64,000 nucleotides of DNA from Hydractinia symbiolongicarpus. Its lineage: Eukaryota; Cnidaria; Hydrozoa; Anthoathecata; Hydractiniidae. The translations under genes and the position numbers were made by a program. The notes beneath the pieces are model-generated. The model was given only the letters and a program-made list of their open reading frames with translations, did not search any database and was not told where the DNA came from. Shown in pieces: positions 10,413 to 26,061 of the stretch (its first letter is position 1; each line of letters starts with the position of its first letter). The stretch covers positions 11,594,001 through 11,658,000 of the forward strand of contig NC_079883.1 in NCBI RefSeq assembly GCF_029227915.1, in the 5' to 3' direction.

Positions 10413-10890
10413 TTAAGAAGTCGATGTAGTACGGATACACAAGACGGTCTAAAATGCACTATCGCGCCAAAGTTTTATTTCTCATATTGATTGACAGCTA
10501 AGGTTCAAAACAAACCATTTGATTGGTGCTAAGAAAGTAATTTCTGATTGGCTGCATAATGACATTACGCTCATTACTTTAACATTTTTATAAAATCTGT
10601 GTTTTTTGGCTACGGGAAAACGGCTGTATCTTCTGATACACAAAAGCTTTTGACTTTTTTTTTTTTTAGTAAGTAGCAGAAGGTTTGGCGAATTCCAACG
10701 ATGCCAAATTTATTGCCTTACTGAAACATTAAGACCACGAATTTTTAAAAAAACTACAGTTTTACTTAAAAAAATGTACAAAATGTTCGGAACATTTTGT
10801 AATGACGCAACTCTATTGGTTAATTAGGGTGTTTCCACGAGCAGTAGGTAATTTTATGGCCTCTTTTTAAAGCTGTCTGAATTCTGTTAA

Positions 10891-11247
<357 letters not shown>

Positions 11248-11707
11248 GCGTTGTCATTGCTCAACAAAAACGGCTATTTTTATAGCCACAAATCTTTTAA
11301 AACATTACTTTGTGCACGCTTCCAAATTACACAATGTGTAAAGTCTTGTCACAGTTACATTTATTGCTATACGATACTATGTCATATATGACACAAAAAA
11401 AATTTAGAAATACTTTGTAGGGTTAATTTGCCTGGGAGTGTTTCCGTGAAAAGCTGGGTTAAGTTAAATGTAAGCAATAACATGGATCAATGTACTTGTC
11501 TTTTCTGCAAGTACAGCTAATAATACGTATGAAAAGTGAAGCTAATCCACACACACATGGGGAAGTATTTTAAATGTAGGCTAGTGTTCTTAAGCACATT
11601 ATTTAGAAGTTTTATTAACTTCGGTTAACTTGTAGTGACGCCAAGTAAATGTTTTTTTAAAGATGTGTGGTCTTAAAAAAGACCGTTTGTGTTTGGTAGA
11701 CGTTGGT

Positions 11708-12112
11708 TTACTTGCTGCTTGTGTATTTTGTGACGGCTTTTGTTCCTTCACTGACTGCGTGTTTTGCAAGTTCTCCAGGCAAGAGAAGACGTACTGCGGT
11801 TTGAATTTCACGAGAAGAGATGGTCGACTTTTTGTTTTGAAGAGCCAAACGCGAAGCTTCGGAAGCAATGCGCTCAAAGATGTCGTTGACAAATGAGTTC
11901 ATGATGCTCATAGCTTTGCTTGAAACTCCGACATCTGGGTGAACTTGTTTCAAAACATTGTAGATGTAAATAGCATAACTTTCCTTTCTCTTTCTCTTGC
12001 GTTTCTTTTCACCAGTTCCACCAATCTTTCCTCCTTTTTTGCCGGCTCTTTTTTCACCTTTCTTGGCTACTTTAGGTGCCTGTTTTCCTCCTTTAGCTGC
12101 TGCGTCAGACAT
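11708..12112 (-). CDS. H2B: Histone H2B, repeat A
   Basis: Protein identical to the copy at 2941..3345. Variant stem-loop 11669..11684. The promoter palindrome is at 12191..12210. Confidence 0.98.
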   Translation of the reverse strand: MSDAAAKGGKQAPKVAKKGEKRAGKKGGKIGGTGEKKRKRKRKESYAIYIYNVLKQVHPDVGVSSKAMSIMNSFVNDIFERIASEASRLALQNKKSTISSREIQTAVRLLLPGELAKHAVSEGTKAVTKYTSSK

Positions 12113-12395
12113 GGTTAAAAATTTTTGCTACTTAACTTGTAAATAAGCATTAAACTGCAAGTCAAAACTTTTTGTTTATAAGTAAAAAAATCGGATCGAA
12201 TTCGATCCGAAAACGCCGATACGCAATTTAATTGGTTAAAAAAAAATCTTTTGTTTAATACTTAATTATGATTGGTTAAAAAAACATGATTTCGATCCTA
12301 TTTTTATGATGAAAAAACGAGTAAAGTTTATTTCGTTAACACTTACGTTAAATATTCGTACGTTTTTGTATTAACTTACAAATCAAATCGCAGTT

Positions 12396-12776
12396 ATGTC
12401 TGGACGTGGAAAAGGTGGAAAAGCTAAGGCTAAAGCCAAGACAAGATCCTCAAGAGCTGGACTTCAATTTCCAGTCGGTAGAGTGCATAGATTCCTTCGT
12501 AGAGGGCACTATGCTAACCGAATTGGATCTGGAGCACCAGTTTACTTAGCAGCCGTCTTGGAATATTTATCTGCTGAGATATTGGAGTTGGCTGGTAACG
12601 CAGCAAGAGACAACAAAAAAGCTAGGATTATTCCAAGACATTTACAATTGGCTGTTCGTAATGATGAAGAATTAAACAAACTTTTGAGCGGTGTAACCAT
12701 TGCAGCTGGTGGTGTTTTGCCAAACATTCAAGCTGTCTTACTCCCAAAGAAGAACGACAAAGGACAGAAGAAGTAA
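12396..12776 (+). CDS. H2A: Histone H2A, repeat A
   Basis: Protein identical to the copy at 2276..2656. Stem-loop 12799..12814. Confidence 0.98.
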   Translation: MSGRGKGGKAKAKAKTRSSRAGLQFPVGRVHRFLRRGHYANRIGSGAPVYLAAVLEYLSAEILELAGNAARDNKKARIIPRHLQLAVRNDEELNKLLSGVTIAAGGVLPNIQAVLLPKKNDKGQKK

Positions 12777-12973
12777 ACCGCTACACTCAGAAAACAACGG
12801 CTATTTTTATAGCCACACATCTTTAAAAAAACATTGTTTTTTTCACAAAACTATAACCTTAAAGTCTAATAGATAATCCATGCATACGCCTTGTCCTAAG
12901 TAACTCAAAGAAATTAAATAAAAAAATTTGATCACAACGTCAAAATAAATTGCACGTATTTGCACCTACTAAT

Positions 12974-13092
12974 GTCTACGGCCATACCACGATGAACACA
13001 CCCGTTCTCGTCTGATCACGGAAGTTAAGCATCGTCGGGCCGGGATAGTACTTGGATGGGGGACCGCCTGGGAACTCCCGGTGTCGTAGGCT
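12974..13092 (+). rRNA. 5S rRNA, repeat A
   Basis: Same 119-nt gene as 1960..2078, followed by a T-run. Confidence 0.97.
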
Positions 13093-13418
13093 TTTCATTT
13101 TCATTTGCTGTGATATATTTCTTGTTATAACAATTAAGGAACGTGGCGGTTGTTGAAAGTGTTTCCTATGACATTTTCCTACGACATTTTCAGGTGATAG
13201 TACGAGAAAAAAGAGCTTTCAAATGCATACAAACTCGATCTATTGCCGATCATCCAATAACCCTGACGGAATGGCAAATAAAATAAAATTCCGCCGCCTT
13301 CCGAGGACTTATATCGCAATCACGTTTCGTAACAGCCAAGCGAGGTTTTACCTTAGCGTTTAAGTCACCACCGACATTTGGCCGCGCAACTTTTCTAAGC
13401 TCATTCATTTTGACTTAA

Positions 13419-13585
13419 GGAGGGGGCGAGCGCGGACGCAGGCCCCCACTACCAGAAATTGTACGGTCGAGTTACTGACGTTTGCAGTAATCGCAGAGGT
13501 CAGCCCAAGCGTAGTGCAATGCAAGAGCCTCACTCTGGAAGAAAACCCTCATTGATCAGTCTTTACTTCCCCGTCAGGTAAGTAT
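13419..13585 (-). ncRNA. U1: U1 snRNA, repeat B
   Basis: Same sequence as the other copies. Confidence 0.95.
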
Positions 13586-13777
13586 GAGTTGGAACTGCAC
13601 CGTAGCATGAGGGTACCCTTCAAAGTTTGTTAATGCTTGTGGCTTGAGTGTGTTATAAACTGCCGTGTCGCGGGGCATAGGCTGTATTCTCCCCCAGTGT
13701 ACGCGTTTTGTTCCCGCCGTAGACTATGCAGAGTGCCGTCGGAAAGAGGACTGCTATTATTCTTTTATTGCTTATGT

Positions 13778-13962
13778 GGGCCGCCATCGGTAATAGTGCA
13801 ACACCAAGGCAACCCGTGGTCACGGCGTGAATGAATCCACCTCCATGACCCAAGGCCAAAAATCAGATTAATATACTGACCATTCAGAGAATGGCCTACC
13901 AGATATTAAACTGATAAGAACAGATACTACACTTGATCTTAGCCATTAGGCCGAGAAGCGAT
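13778..13962 (-). ncRNA. U2: U2 snRNA, repeat B
   Basis: Same sequence as the other copies. Confidence 0.93.
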
Positions 13963-14284
13963 AAAGAACAAGCGTTGCCATGATAGGCATCGTCCACACA
14001 CCGTAACTGCTTGTGGAGCATGTCACGTTACTGTAAAGCTTACAACTGTCACCGCGTACGGATGGACGGCGACATAGTAAAAATCACGGCTGTTGATTTA
14101 GCCGTAGGATGGAGAGCGACTGTAGCGAGTGGATGGTAACTTACATGAATGCTAACAAAGGCGACGATACTAAGTGCGTGATATTACTTTCCAATATGTC
14201 TGCGTACATTCCGTTTATCAACGCATTACGCCAGAACGTGCGCGCGCGTTACACAGTAGACCATGCAGCCGAAATGCGACAGTG

Positions 14285-14357
14285 CGACCCTGCCAGGAGT
14301 CGAACCTGGAATCCCCTGATTCGTAGTCAGATGCCTTATCCATTGGGCCACAGGGCC
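14285..14357 (-). tRNA. tRNA-Arg (ACG), repeat B
   Basis: Block 2 version with G at position 1. Confidence 0.92.
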
Positions 14358-14936
14358 ATGCTTATGACTTCGCCCCATCGTCATTTTGGCTTGCGCATTC
14401 GTTTTACTTACGACAGAATTCTTCGTGTTTGTAGCCATGAAAGAAAGGGACTTCTGTGAGTGAATTTTTTTACTGTGGTCTAATAAAAAAGTCGAAACGC
14501 AGTGCCCAATATATGAATTGCTCCTAATAGCCGGAAACAGGCCGTGTCGATGATGTAGGCCGACATACGCAACGCAAACCAAAGAACGCTTTATGAAAAT
14601 CCTAACACGAGCGCGGAAGAAGCCCAAATTAACAGACTAGATGTAATGCTGAAGACCTCAAACTCCAGCAGCTTCTCTTGCAGACTATTGCGTCGTACTA
14701 CAAATAAAAATTAACATGCTTTCGCATAGTCGCGGCACCCAAAACGGACATTATACGATGTACAGAAACACACATTTCTGTTTTCGCGCCAAATCAATTC
14801 CCGGGAGTGGTACTTTTACGTCCGCATACTTCGCACCGTCTTAAATTATATCTCATTTACACGGTAATGTTTAGTATACTTCTACTGTGATAACAAGCAT
14901 CGTTTATCGTTGGATTGTTGTAAGAAAACATTAAAA

Positions 14937-15488
14937 ATGAGTGAAGCAGCTTCTCCAAAGAAAATCGCACCCAAGAAGAAACCTGCTGCAAAGAAGACAG
15001 CTGATCACCCTAAATATGTGGACATGATCAAGGCTGCTATCGCTACCCTAAAGGAACGCGGTGGTTCATCTCGCCAAGCTATTACAAAATATATTCATGC
15101 AAATTACAAAGTTGCTGAAAACTCAGATCATCATCTGAAAATGGCTCTTAAACGAGGAGTAACATCAGGCGATTTGATTCAAACTAAAGGCACTGGTGCT
15201 TCTGGATCATTCAAGCTAGGTCAGGTAAAAAAAGAAAAACCTAAGAAAAAGGCCGCAGCAAAAAAGCCAACGGCAAAGAAGCCTACTGCAAAGAAAAGTA
15301 CACCAAAAAAGAAGCCAGCAAAGAAGAGCACGCCAAAGAAAGCAGCAAAGAAGCCTGCCACAAAGAAAGCCTCGGCTAAGAAACCAGCAGCTAAGAAACC
15401 CACAAAGAAGCCTGTTGCTAAAAAACCTGCAGCAAAGAAGGTCAAAAAGACTCCCAAAAAGGCAGCAAAGAAGACCGCAAAAAAATAA
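14937..15488 (+). CDS. H1: Histone H1, repeat B
   Basis: Intact; protein identical to 5418..5969. Stem-loop 15521..15536. Confidence 0.96.
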   Translation: MSEAASPKKIAPKKKPAAKKTADHPKYVDMIKAAIATLKERGGSSRQAITKYIHANYKVAENSDHHLKMALKRGVTSGDLIQTKGTGASGSFKLGQVKKEKPKKKAAAKKPTAKKPTAKKSTPKKKPAKKSTPKKAAKKPATKKASAKKPAAKKPTKKPVAKKPAAKKVKKTPKKAAKKTAKK

Positions 15489-15849
15489 TTTGTGTGTATC
15501 TGGCTATTACATTAACAAACGGCTATTTTTATAGCCACACATTTACAAAAAAACATTATCTTGGTACAAAGTTAAACTTGTTTAAGTCACTTAAACAGTT
15601 AAAAAAGAGTAAATTTAAGATTAGATTCCCTAAGTTTAAGTATTTTCGTTTTTAAATTTCTTATTTTCTTGCTTTTACTTTTCTTGCCCTTCATATTTTT
15701 AACATTGTCAAACTTTATGTAGCATAAAATTTTTATGTAGCATAAAATTTAAACAGAAAGCAGGACAAAGTTTGATATAAAAAGCTAGCCGTAATATTTT
15801 TTATGGATGTGTGGCTATAAAAATAGCCGTTTTTTGTTTGGTAAGATGC

Positions 15850-16263
<414 letters not shown>

Positions 16264-16741
16264 TTAAGAAGTCGATGTAGTACGGATACACAAGACGGTC
16301 TAAAATGCACTATCGCGCCAAAGTTTTATTTCTCATATTGATTGACAGCTAAGGTTCAAAACAAACCATTTGATTGGTGCTAAGAAAGTAATTTCTGATT
16401 GGCTGCATAATGACATTACGCTCATTACTTTAACATTTTTATAAAATCTGTGTTTTTTGGCTACGGGAAAACGGCTGTATCTTCTGATACACAAAAGCTT
16501 TTGACTTTTTTTTTTTTTAGTAAGTAGCAGAAGGTTTGGCGAATTCCAACGATGCCAAATTTATTGCCTTACTGAAACATTAAGACCACGAATTTTTAAA
16601 AAAACTACAGTTTTACTTAAAAAAATGTACAAAATGTTCGGAACATTTTGTAATGACGCAACTCTATTGGTTAATTAGGGTGTTTCCACGAGCAGTAGGT
16701 AATTTTATGGCCTCTTTTTAAAGCTGTCTGAATTCTGTTAA

Positions 16742-17098
<357 letters not shown>

Positions 17099-17558
17099 GC
17101 GTTGTCATTGCTCAACAAAAACGGCTATTTTTATAGCCACAAATCTTTTAAAACATTACTTTGTGCACGCTTCCAAATTACACAATGTGTAAAGTCTTGT
17201 CACAGTTACATTTATTGCTATACGATACTATGTCATATATGACACAAAAAAAATTTAGAAATACTTTGTAGGGTTAATTTGCCTGGGAGTGTTTCCGTGA
17301 AAAGCTGGGTTAAGTTAAATGTAAGCAATAACATGGATCAATGTACTTGTCTTTTCTGCAAGTACAGCTAATAATACGTATGAAAAGTGAAGCTAATCCA
17401 CACACACATGGGGAAGTATTTTAAATGTAGGCTAGTGTTCTTAAGCACATTATTTAGAAGTTTTATTAACTTCGGTTAACTTGTAGTGACGCCAAGTAAA
17501 TGTTTTTTTAAAGATGTGTGGTCTTAAAAAAGACCGTTTGTGTTTGGTAGACGTTGGT

Positions 17559-17963
17559 TTACTTGCTGCTTGTGTATTTTGTGACGGCTTTTGTTCCTTC
17601 ACTGACTGCGTGTTTTGCAAGTTCTCCAGGCAAGAGAAGACGTACTGCGGTTTGAATTTCACGAGAAGAGATGGTCGACTTTTTGTTTTGAAGAGCCAAA
17701 CGCGAAGCTTCGGAAGCAATGCGCTCAAAGATGTCGTTGACAAATGAGTTCATGATGCTCATAGCTTTGCTTGAAACTCCGACATCTGGGTGAACTTGTT
17801 TCAAAACATTGTAGATGTAAATAGCATAACTTTCCTTTCTCTTTCTCTTGCGTTTCTTTTCACCAGTTCCACCAATCTTTCCTCCTTTTTTGCCGGCTCT
17901 TTTTTCACCTTTCTTGGCTACTTTAGGTGCCTGTTTTCCTCCTTTAGCTGCTGCGTCAGACAT
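17559..17963 (-). CDS. H2B: Histone H2B, repeat B
   Basis: Intact; variant stem-loop 17520..17535. Confidence 0.98.
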   Translation of the reverse strand: MSDAAAKGGKQAPKVAKKGEKRAGKKGGKIGGTGEKKRKRKRKESYAIYIYNVLKQVHPDVGVSSKAMSIMNSFVNDIFERIASEASRLALQNKKSTISSREIQTAVRLLLPGELAKHAVSEGTKAVTKYTSSK

Positions 17964-18247
17964 GGTTAAAAATTTTTGCTACTTAACTTGTAAATAAGCA
18001 TTAAACTGCAAGTCAAAACTTTTTGTTTATAAGTAAAAAAATCGGATCGAATTCGATCCGAAAACGCCGATACGCAATTTAATTGGTTAAAAAAAAAATC
18101 TTTTGTTTAATACTTAATTATGATTGGTTAAAAAAACATGATTTCGATCCTATTTTTATGATGAAAAAACGAGTAAAGTTTATTTCGTTAACACTTACGT
18201 TAAATATTCGTACGTTTTTGTATTAACTTACAAATCAAATCGCAGTT

Positions 18248-18628
18248 ATGTCTGGACGTGGAAAAGGTGGAAAAGCTAAGGCTAAAGCCAAGACAAGATC
18301 CTCAAGAGCTGGACTTCAATTTCCAGTCGGTAGAGTGCATAGATTCCTTCGTAGAGGGCACTATGCTAACCGAATTGGATCTGGAGCACCAGTTTACTTA
18401 GCAGCCGTCTTGGAATATTTATCTGCTGAGATATTGGAGTTGGCTGGTAACGCAGCAAGAGACAACAAAAAAGCTAGGATTATTCCAAGACATTTACAAT
18501 TGGCTGTTCGTAATGATGAAGAATTAAACAAACTTTTGAGCGGTGTAACCATTGCAGCTGGTGGTGTTTTGCCAAACATTCAAGCTGTCTTACTCCCAAA
18601 GAAGAACGACAAAGGACAGAAGAAGTAA
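18248..18628 (+). CDS. H2A: Histone H2A, repeat B
   Basis: Intact; stem-loop 18651..18666. Confidence 0.98.
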   Translation: MSGRGKGGKAKAKAKTRSSRAGLQFPVGRVHRFLRRGHYANRIGSGAPVYLAAVLEYLSAEILELAGNAARDNKKARIIPRHLQLAVRNDEELNKLLSGVTIAAGGVLPNIQAVLLPKKNDKGQKK

Positions 18629-18825
18629 ACCGCTACACTCAGAAAACAACGGCTATTTTTATAGCCACACATCTTTAAAAAAACATTGTTTTTTTCACAA
18701 AACTATAACCTTAAAGTCTAATAGATAATCCATGCATACGCCTTGTCCTAAGTAACTCAAAGAAATTAAATAAAAAAATTTGATCACAACGTCAAAATAA
18801 ATTGCACGTATTTGCACCTACTAAT

Positions 18826-18944
18826 GTCTACGGCCATACCACGATGAACACACCCGTTCTCGTCTGATCACGGAAGTTAAGCATCGTCGGGCCGGGATAG
18901 TACTTGGATGGGGGACCGCCTGGGAACTCCCGGTGTCGTAGGCT
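18826..18944 (+). rRNA. 5S rRNA, repeat B
   Basis: Same 119-nt gene. Confidence 0.97.
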
Positions 18945-19270
18945 TTTCATTTTCATTTGCTGTGATATATTTCTTGTTATAACAATTAAGGAACGTGGCG
19001 GTTGTTGAAAGTGTTTCCTATGACATTTTCCTACGACATTTTCAGGTGATAGTACGAGAAAAAAGAGCTTTCAAATGCATACAAACTCGATCTATTGCCG
19101 ATCATCCAATAACCCTGACGGAATGGCAAATAAAATAAAATTCCGCCGCCTTCCGAGGACTTATATCGCAATCACGTTTCGTAACAGCCAAGCGAGGTTT
19201 TACCTTAGCGTTTAAGTCACCACCGACATTTGGCCGCGCAACTTTTCTAAGCTCATTCATTTTGACTTAA

Positions 19271-19437
19271 GGAGGGGGCGAGCGCGGACGCAGGCCCCCA
19301 CTACCAGAAATTGTACGGTCGAGTTACTGACGTTTGCAGTAATCGCAGAGGTCAGCCCAAGCGTAGTGCAATGCAAGAGCCTCACTCTGGAAGAAAACCC
19401 TCATTGATCAGTCTTTACTTCCCCGTCAGGTAAGTAT
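19271..19437 (-). ncRNA. U1: U1 snRNA, repeat C
   Basis: Same sequence as the other copies. Confidence 0.95.
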
Positions 19438-19629
19438 GAGTTGGAACTGCACCGTAGCATGAGGGTACCCTTCAAAGTTTGTTAATGCTTGTGGCTTGAG
19501 TGTGTTATAAACTGCCGTGTCGCGGGGCATAGGCTGTATTCTCCCCCAGTGTACGCGTTTTGTTCCCGCCGTAGACTATGCAGAGTGCCGTCGGAAAGAG
19601 GACTGCTATTATTCTTTTATTGCTTATGT

Positions 19630-19814
19630 GGGCCGCCATCGGTAATAGTGCAACACCAAGGCAACCCGTGGTCACGGCGTGAATGAATCCACCTCCATGA
19701 CCCAAGGCCAAAAATCAGATTAATATACTGACCATTCAGAGAATGGCCTACCAGATATTAAACTGATAAGAACAGATACTACACTTGATCTTAGCCATTA
19801 GGCCGAGAAGCGAT
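19630..19814 (-). ncRNA. U2: U2 snRNA, repeat C
   Basis: Same sequence as the other copies. Confidence 0.93.
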
Positions 19815-20136
19815 AAAGAACAAGCGTTGCCATGATAGGCATCGTCCACACACCGTAACTGCTTGTGGAGCATGTCACGTTACTGTAAAGCTTACAACTG
19901 TCACCGCGTACGGATGGACGGCGACATAGTAAAAATCACGGCTGTTGATTTAGCCGTAGGATGGAGAGCGACTGTAGCGAGTGGATGGTAACTTACATGA
20001 ATGCTAACAAAGGCGACGATACTAAGTGCGTGATATTACTTTCCAATATGTCTGCGTACATTCCGTTTATCAACGCATTACGCCAGAACGTGCGCGCGCG
20101 TTACACAGTAGACCATGCAGCCGAAATGCGACAGTG

Positions 20137-20209
20137 CGACCCTGCCAGGAGTCGAACCTGGAATCCCCTGATTCGTAGTCAGATGCCTTATCCATTGGGC
20201 CACAGGGCC
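20137..20209 (-). tRNA. tRNA-Arg (ACG), repeat C
   Basis: Block 2 version. Confidence 0.92.
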
Positions 20210-20788
20210 ATGCTTATGACTTCGCCCCATCGTCATTTTGGCTTGCGCATTCGTTTTACTTACGACAGAATTCTTCGTGTTTGTAGCCATGAAAGAAAGG
20301 GACTTCTGTGAGTGAATTTTTTTACTGTGGTCTAATAAAAAAGTCGAAACGCAGTGCCCAATATATGAATTGCTCCTAATAGCCGGAAACAGGCCGTGTC
20401 GATGATGTAGGCCGACATACGCAACGCAAACCAAAGAACGCTTTATGAAAATCCTAACACGAGCGCGGAAGAAGCCCAAATTAACAGACTAGATGTAATG
20501 CTGAAGACCTCAAACTCCAGCAGCTTCTCTTGCAGACTATTGCGTCGTACTACAAATAAAAATTAACATGCTTTCGCATAGTCGCGGCACCCAAAACGGA
20601 CATTATACGATGTACAGAAACACACATTTCTGTTTTCGCGCCAAATCAATTCCCGGGAGTGGTACTTTTACGTCCGCATACTTCGCACCGTCTTAAATTA
20701 TATCTCATTTACACGGTAATGTTTAGTATACTTCTACTGTGATAACAAGCATCGTTTATCGTTGGATTGTTGTAAGAAAACATTAAAA

Positions 20789-21340
20789 ATGAGTGAAGCA
20801 GCTTCTCCAAAGAAAATCGCACCCAAGAAGAAACCTGCTGCAAAGAAGACAGCTGATCACCCTAAATATGTGGACATGATCAAGGCTGCTATCGCTACCC
20901 TAAAGGAACGCGGTGGTTCATCTCGCCAAGCTATTACAAAATATATTCATGCAAATTACAAAGTTGCTGAAAACTCAGATCATCATCTGAAAATGGCTCT
21001 TAAACGAGGAGTAACATCAGGCGATTTGATTCAAACTAAAGGCACTGGTGCTTCTGGATCATTCAAGCTAGGTCAGGTAAAAAAAGAAAAACCTAAGAAA
21101 AAGGCCGCAGCAAAAAAGCCAACGGCAAAGAAGCCTACTGCAAAGAAAAGTACACCAAAAAAGAAGCCAGCAAAGAAGAGCACGCCAAAGAAAGCAGCAA
21201 AGAAGCCTGCCACAAAGAAAGCCTCGGCTAAGAAACCAGCAGCTAAGAAACCCACAAAGAAGCCTGTTGCTAAAAAACCTGCAGCAAAGAAGGTCAAAAA
21301 GACTCCCAAAAAGGCAGCAAAGAAGACCGCAAAAAAATAA
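20789..21340 (+). CDS. H1: Histone H1, repeat C
   Basis: Intact; stem-loop 21373..21388. Confidence 0.96.
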   Translation: MSEAASPKKIAPKKKPAAKKTADHPKYVDMIKAAIATLKERGGSSRQAITKYIHANYKVAENSDHHLKMALKRGVTSGDLIQTKGTGASGSFKLGQVKKEKPKKKAAAKKPTAKKPTAKKSTPKKKPAKKSTPKKAAKKPATKKASAKKPAAKKPTKKPVAKKPAAKKVKKTPKKAAKKTAKK

Positions 21341-21701
21341 TTTGTGTGTATCTGGCTATTACATTAACAAACGGCTATTTTTATAGCCACACATTTACAA
21401 AAAAACATTATCTTGGTACAAAGTTAAACTTGTTTAAGTCACTTAAACAGTTAAAAAAGAGTAAATTTAAGATTAGATTCCCTAAGTTTAAGTATTTTCG
21501 TTTTTAAATTTCTTATTTTCTTGCTTTTACTTTTCTTGCCCTTCATATTTTTAACATTGTCAAACTTTATGTAGCATAAAATTTTTATGTAGCATAAAAT
21601 TTAAACAGAAAGCAGGACAAAGTTTGATATAAAAAGCTAGCCGTAATATTTTTTATGGATGTGTGGCTATAAAAATAGCCGTTTTTTGTTTGGTAAGATG
21701 C

Positions 21702-22115
<414 letters not shown>

Positions 22116-22593
22116 TTAAGAAGTCGATGTAGTACGGATACACAAGACGGTCTAAAATGCACTATCGCGCCAAAGTTTTATTTCTCATATTGATTGACAG
22201 CTAAGGTTCAAAACAAACCATTTGATTGGTGCTAAGAAAGTAATTTCTGATTGGCTGCATAATGACATTACGCTCATTACTTTAACATTTTTATAAAATC
22301 TGTGTTTTTTGGCTACGGGAAAACGGCTGTATCTTCTGATACACAAAAGCTTTTGACTTTTTTTTTTTTTAGTAAGTAGCAGAAGGTTTGGCGAATTCCA
22401 ACGATGCCAAATTTATTGCCTTACTGAAACATTAAGACCACGAATTTTTAAAAAAACTACAGTTTTACTTAAAAAAATGTACAAAATGTTCGGAACATTT
22501 TGTAATGACGCAACTCTATTGGTTAATTAGGGTGTTTCCACGAGCAGTAGGTAATTTTATGGCCTCTTTTTAAAGCTGTCTGAATTCTGTTAA

Positions 22594-22950
<357 letters not shown>

Positions 22951-23410
22951 GCGTTGTCATTGCTCAACAAAAACGGCTATTTTTATAGCCACAAATCTTT
23001 TAAAACATTACTTTGTGCACGCTTCCAAATTACACAATGTGTAAAGTCTTGTCACAGTTACATTTATTGCTATACGATACTATGTCATATATGACACAAA
23101 AAAAATTTAGAAATACTTTGTAGGGTTAATTTGCCTGGGAGTGTTTCCGTGAAAAGCTGGGTTAAGTTAAATGTAAGCAATAACATGGATCAATGTACTT
23201 GTCTTTTCTGCAAGTACAGCTAATAATACGTATGAAAAGTGAAGCTAATCCACACACACATGGGGAAGTATTTTAAATGTAGGCTAGTGTTCTTAAGCAC
23301 ATTATTTAGAAGTTTTATTAACTTCGGTTAACTTGTAGTGACGCCAAGTAAATGTTTTTTTAAAGATGTGTGGTCTTAAAAAAGACCGTTTGTGTTTGGT
23401 AGACGTTGGT

Positions 23411-23815
23411 TTACTTGCTGCTTGTGTATTTTGTGACGGCTTTTGTTCCTTCACTGACTGCGTGTTTTGCAAGTTCTCCAGGCAAGAGAAGACGTACTGC
23501 GGTTTGAATTTCACGAGAAGAGATGGTCGACTTTTTGTTTTGAAGAGCCAAACGCGAAGCTTCGGAAGCAATGCGCTCAAAGATGTCGTTGACAAATGAG
23601 TTCATGATGCTCATAGCTTTGCTTGAAACTCCGACATCTGGGTGAACTTGTTTCAAAACATTGTAGATGTAAATAGCATAACTTTCCTTTCTCTTTCTCT
23701 TGCGTTTCTTTTCACCAGTTCCACCAATCTTTCCTCCTTTTTTGCCGGCTCTTTTTTCACCTTTCTTGGCTACTTTAGGTGCCTGTTTTCCTCCTTTAGC
23801 TGCTGCGTCAGACAT
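23411..23815 (-). CDS. H2B: Histone H2B, repeat C
   Basis: Intact; variant stem-loop 23372..23387. Confidence 0.98.
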   Translation of the reverse strand: MSDAAAKGGKQAPKVAKKGEKRAGKKGGKIGGTGEKKRKRKRKESYAIYIYNVLKQVHPDVGVSSKAMSIMNSFVNDIFERIASEASRLALQNKKSTISSREIQTAVRLLLPGELAKHAVSEGTKAVTKYTSSK

Positions 23816-24099
23816 GGTTAAAAATTTTTGCTACTTAACTTGTAAATAAGCATTAAACTGCAAGTCAAAACTTTTTGTTTATAAGTAAAAAAATCGGATC
23901 GAATTCGATCCGAAAACGCCGATACGCAATTTAATTGGTTAAAAAAAAAATCTTTTGTTTAATACTTAATTATGATTGGTTAAAAAAACATGATTTCGAT
24001 CCTATTTTTATGATGAAAAAACGAGTAAAGTTTATTTCGTTAACACTTACGTTAAATATTCGTACGTTTTTGTATTAACTTACAAATCAAATCGCAGTT

Positions 24100-24480
24100 A
24101 TGTCTGGACGTGGAAAAGGTGGAAAAGCTAAGGCTAAAGCCAAGACAAGATCCTCAAGAGCTGGACTTCAATTTCCAGTCGGTAGAGTGCATAGATTCCT
24201 TCGTAGAGGGCACTATGCTAACCGAATTGGATCTGGAGCACCAGTTTACTTAGCAGCCGTCTTGGAATATTTATCTGCTGAGATATTGGAGTTGGCTGGT
24301 AACGCAGCAAGAGACAACAAAAAAGCTAGGATTATTCCAAGACATTTACAATTGGCTGTTCGTAATGATGAAGAATTAAACAAACTTTTGAGCGGTGTAA
24401 CCATTGCAGCTGGTGGTGTTTTGCCAAACATTCAAGCTGTCTTACTCCCAAAGAAGAACGACAAAGGACAGAAGAAGTAA
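24100..24480 (+). CDS. H2A: Histone H2A, repeat C
   Basis: Intact; stem-loop 24503..24518. Confidence 0.98.
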   Translation: MSGRGKGGKAKAKAKTRSSRAGLQFPVGRVHRFLRRGHYANRIGSGAPVYLAAVLEYLSAEILELAGNAARDNKKARIIPRHLQLAVRNDEELNKLLSGVTIAAGGVLPNIQAVLLPKKNDKGQKK

Positions 24481-24677
24481 ACCGCTACACTCAGAAAACA
24501 ACGGCTATTTTTATAGCCACACATCTTTAAAAAAACATTGTTTTTTTCACAAAACTATAACCTTAAAGTCTAATAGATAATCCATGCATACGCCTTGTCC
24601 TAAGTAACTCAAAGAAATTAAATAAAAAAATTTGATCACAACGTCAAAATAAATTGCACGTATTTGCACCTACTAAT

Positions 24678-24796
24678 GTCTACGGCCATACCACGATGAA
24701 CACACCCGTTCTCGTCTGATCACGGAAGTTAAGCATCGTCGGGCCGGGATAGTACTTGGATGGGGGACCGCCTGGGAACTCCCGGTGTCGTAGGCT
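24678..24796 (+). rRNA. 5S rRNA, repeat C
   Basis: Same 119-nt gene. Confidence 0.97.
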
Positions 24797-25122
24797 TTTC
24801 ATTTTCATTTGCTGTGATATATTTCTTGTTATAACAATTAAGGAACGTGGCGGTTGTTGAAAGTGTTTCCTATGACATTTTCCTACGACATTTTCAGGTG
24901 ATAGTACGAGAAAAAAGAGCTTTCAAATGCATACAAACTCGATCTATTGCCGATCATCCAATAACCCTGACGGAATGGCAAATAAAATAAAATTCCGCCG
25001 CCTTCCGAGGACTTATATCGCAATCACGTTTCGTAACAGCCAAGCGAGGTTTTACCTTAGCGTTTAAGTCACCACCGACATTTGGCCGCGCAACTTTTCT
25101 AAGCTCATTCATTTTGACTTAA

Positions 25123-25289
25123 GGAGGGGGCGAGCGCGGACGCAGGCCCCCACTACCAGAAATTGTACGGTCGAGTTACTGACGTTTGCAGTAATCGCAG
25201 AGGTCAGCCCAAGCGTAGTGCAATGCAAGAGCCTCACTCTGGAAGAAAACCCTCATTGATCAGTCTTTACTTCCCCGTCAGGTAAGTAT
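25123..25289 (-). ncRNA. U1: U1 snRNA, repeat D
   Basis: Same sequence as the other copies. Confidence 0.95.
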
Positions 25290-25481
25290 GAGTTGGAACT
25301 GCACCGTAGCATGAGGGTACCCTTCAAAGTTTGTTAATGCTTGTGGCTTGAGTGTGTTATAAACTGCCGTGTCGCGGGGCATAGGCTGTATTCTCCCCCA
25401 GTGTACGCGTTTTGTTCCCGCCGTAGACTATGCAGAGTGCCGTCGGAAAGAGGACTGCTATTATTCTTTTATTGCTTATGT

Positions 25482-25666
25482 GGGCCGCCATCGGTAATAG
25501 TGCAACACCAAGGCAACCCGTGGTCACGGCGTGAATGAATCCACCTCCATGACCCAAGGCCAAAAATCAGATTAATATACTGACCATTCAGAGAATGGCC
25601 TACCAGATATTAAACTGATAAGAACAGATACTACACTTGATCTTAGCCATTAGGCCGAGAAGCGAT
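25482..25666 (-). ncRNA. U2: U2 snRNA, repeat D
   Basis: Same sequence as the other copies. Confidence 0.93.
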
Positions 25667-25988
25667 AAAGAACAAGCGTTGCCATGATAGGCATCGTCCA
25701 CACACCGTAACTGCTTGTGGAGCATGTCACGTTACTGTAAAGCTTACAACTGTCACCGCGTACGGATGGACGGCGACATAGTAAAAATCACGGCTGTTGA
25801 TTTAGCCGTAGGATGGAGAGCGACTGTAGCGAGTGGATGGTAACTTACATGAATGCTAACAAAGGCGACGATACTAAGTGCGTGATATTACTTTCCAATA
25901 TGTCTGCGTACATTCCGTTTATCAACGCATTACGCCAGAACGTGCGCGCGCGTTACACAGTAGACCATGCAGCCGAAATGCGACAGTG

Positions 25989-26061
25989 CGACCCTGCCAG
26001 GAGTCGAACCTGGAATCCCCTGATTCGTAGTCAGATGCCTTATCCATTGGGCCACAGGGCC
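25989..26061 (-). tRNA. tRNA-Arg (ACG), repeat D
   Basis: Block 2 version. Confidence 0.92.
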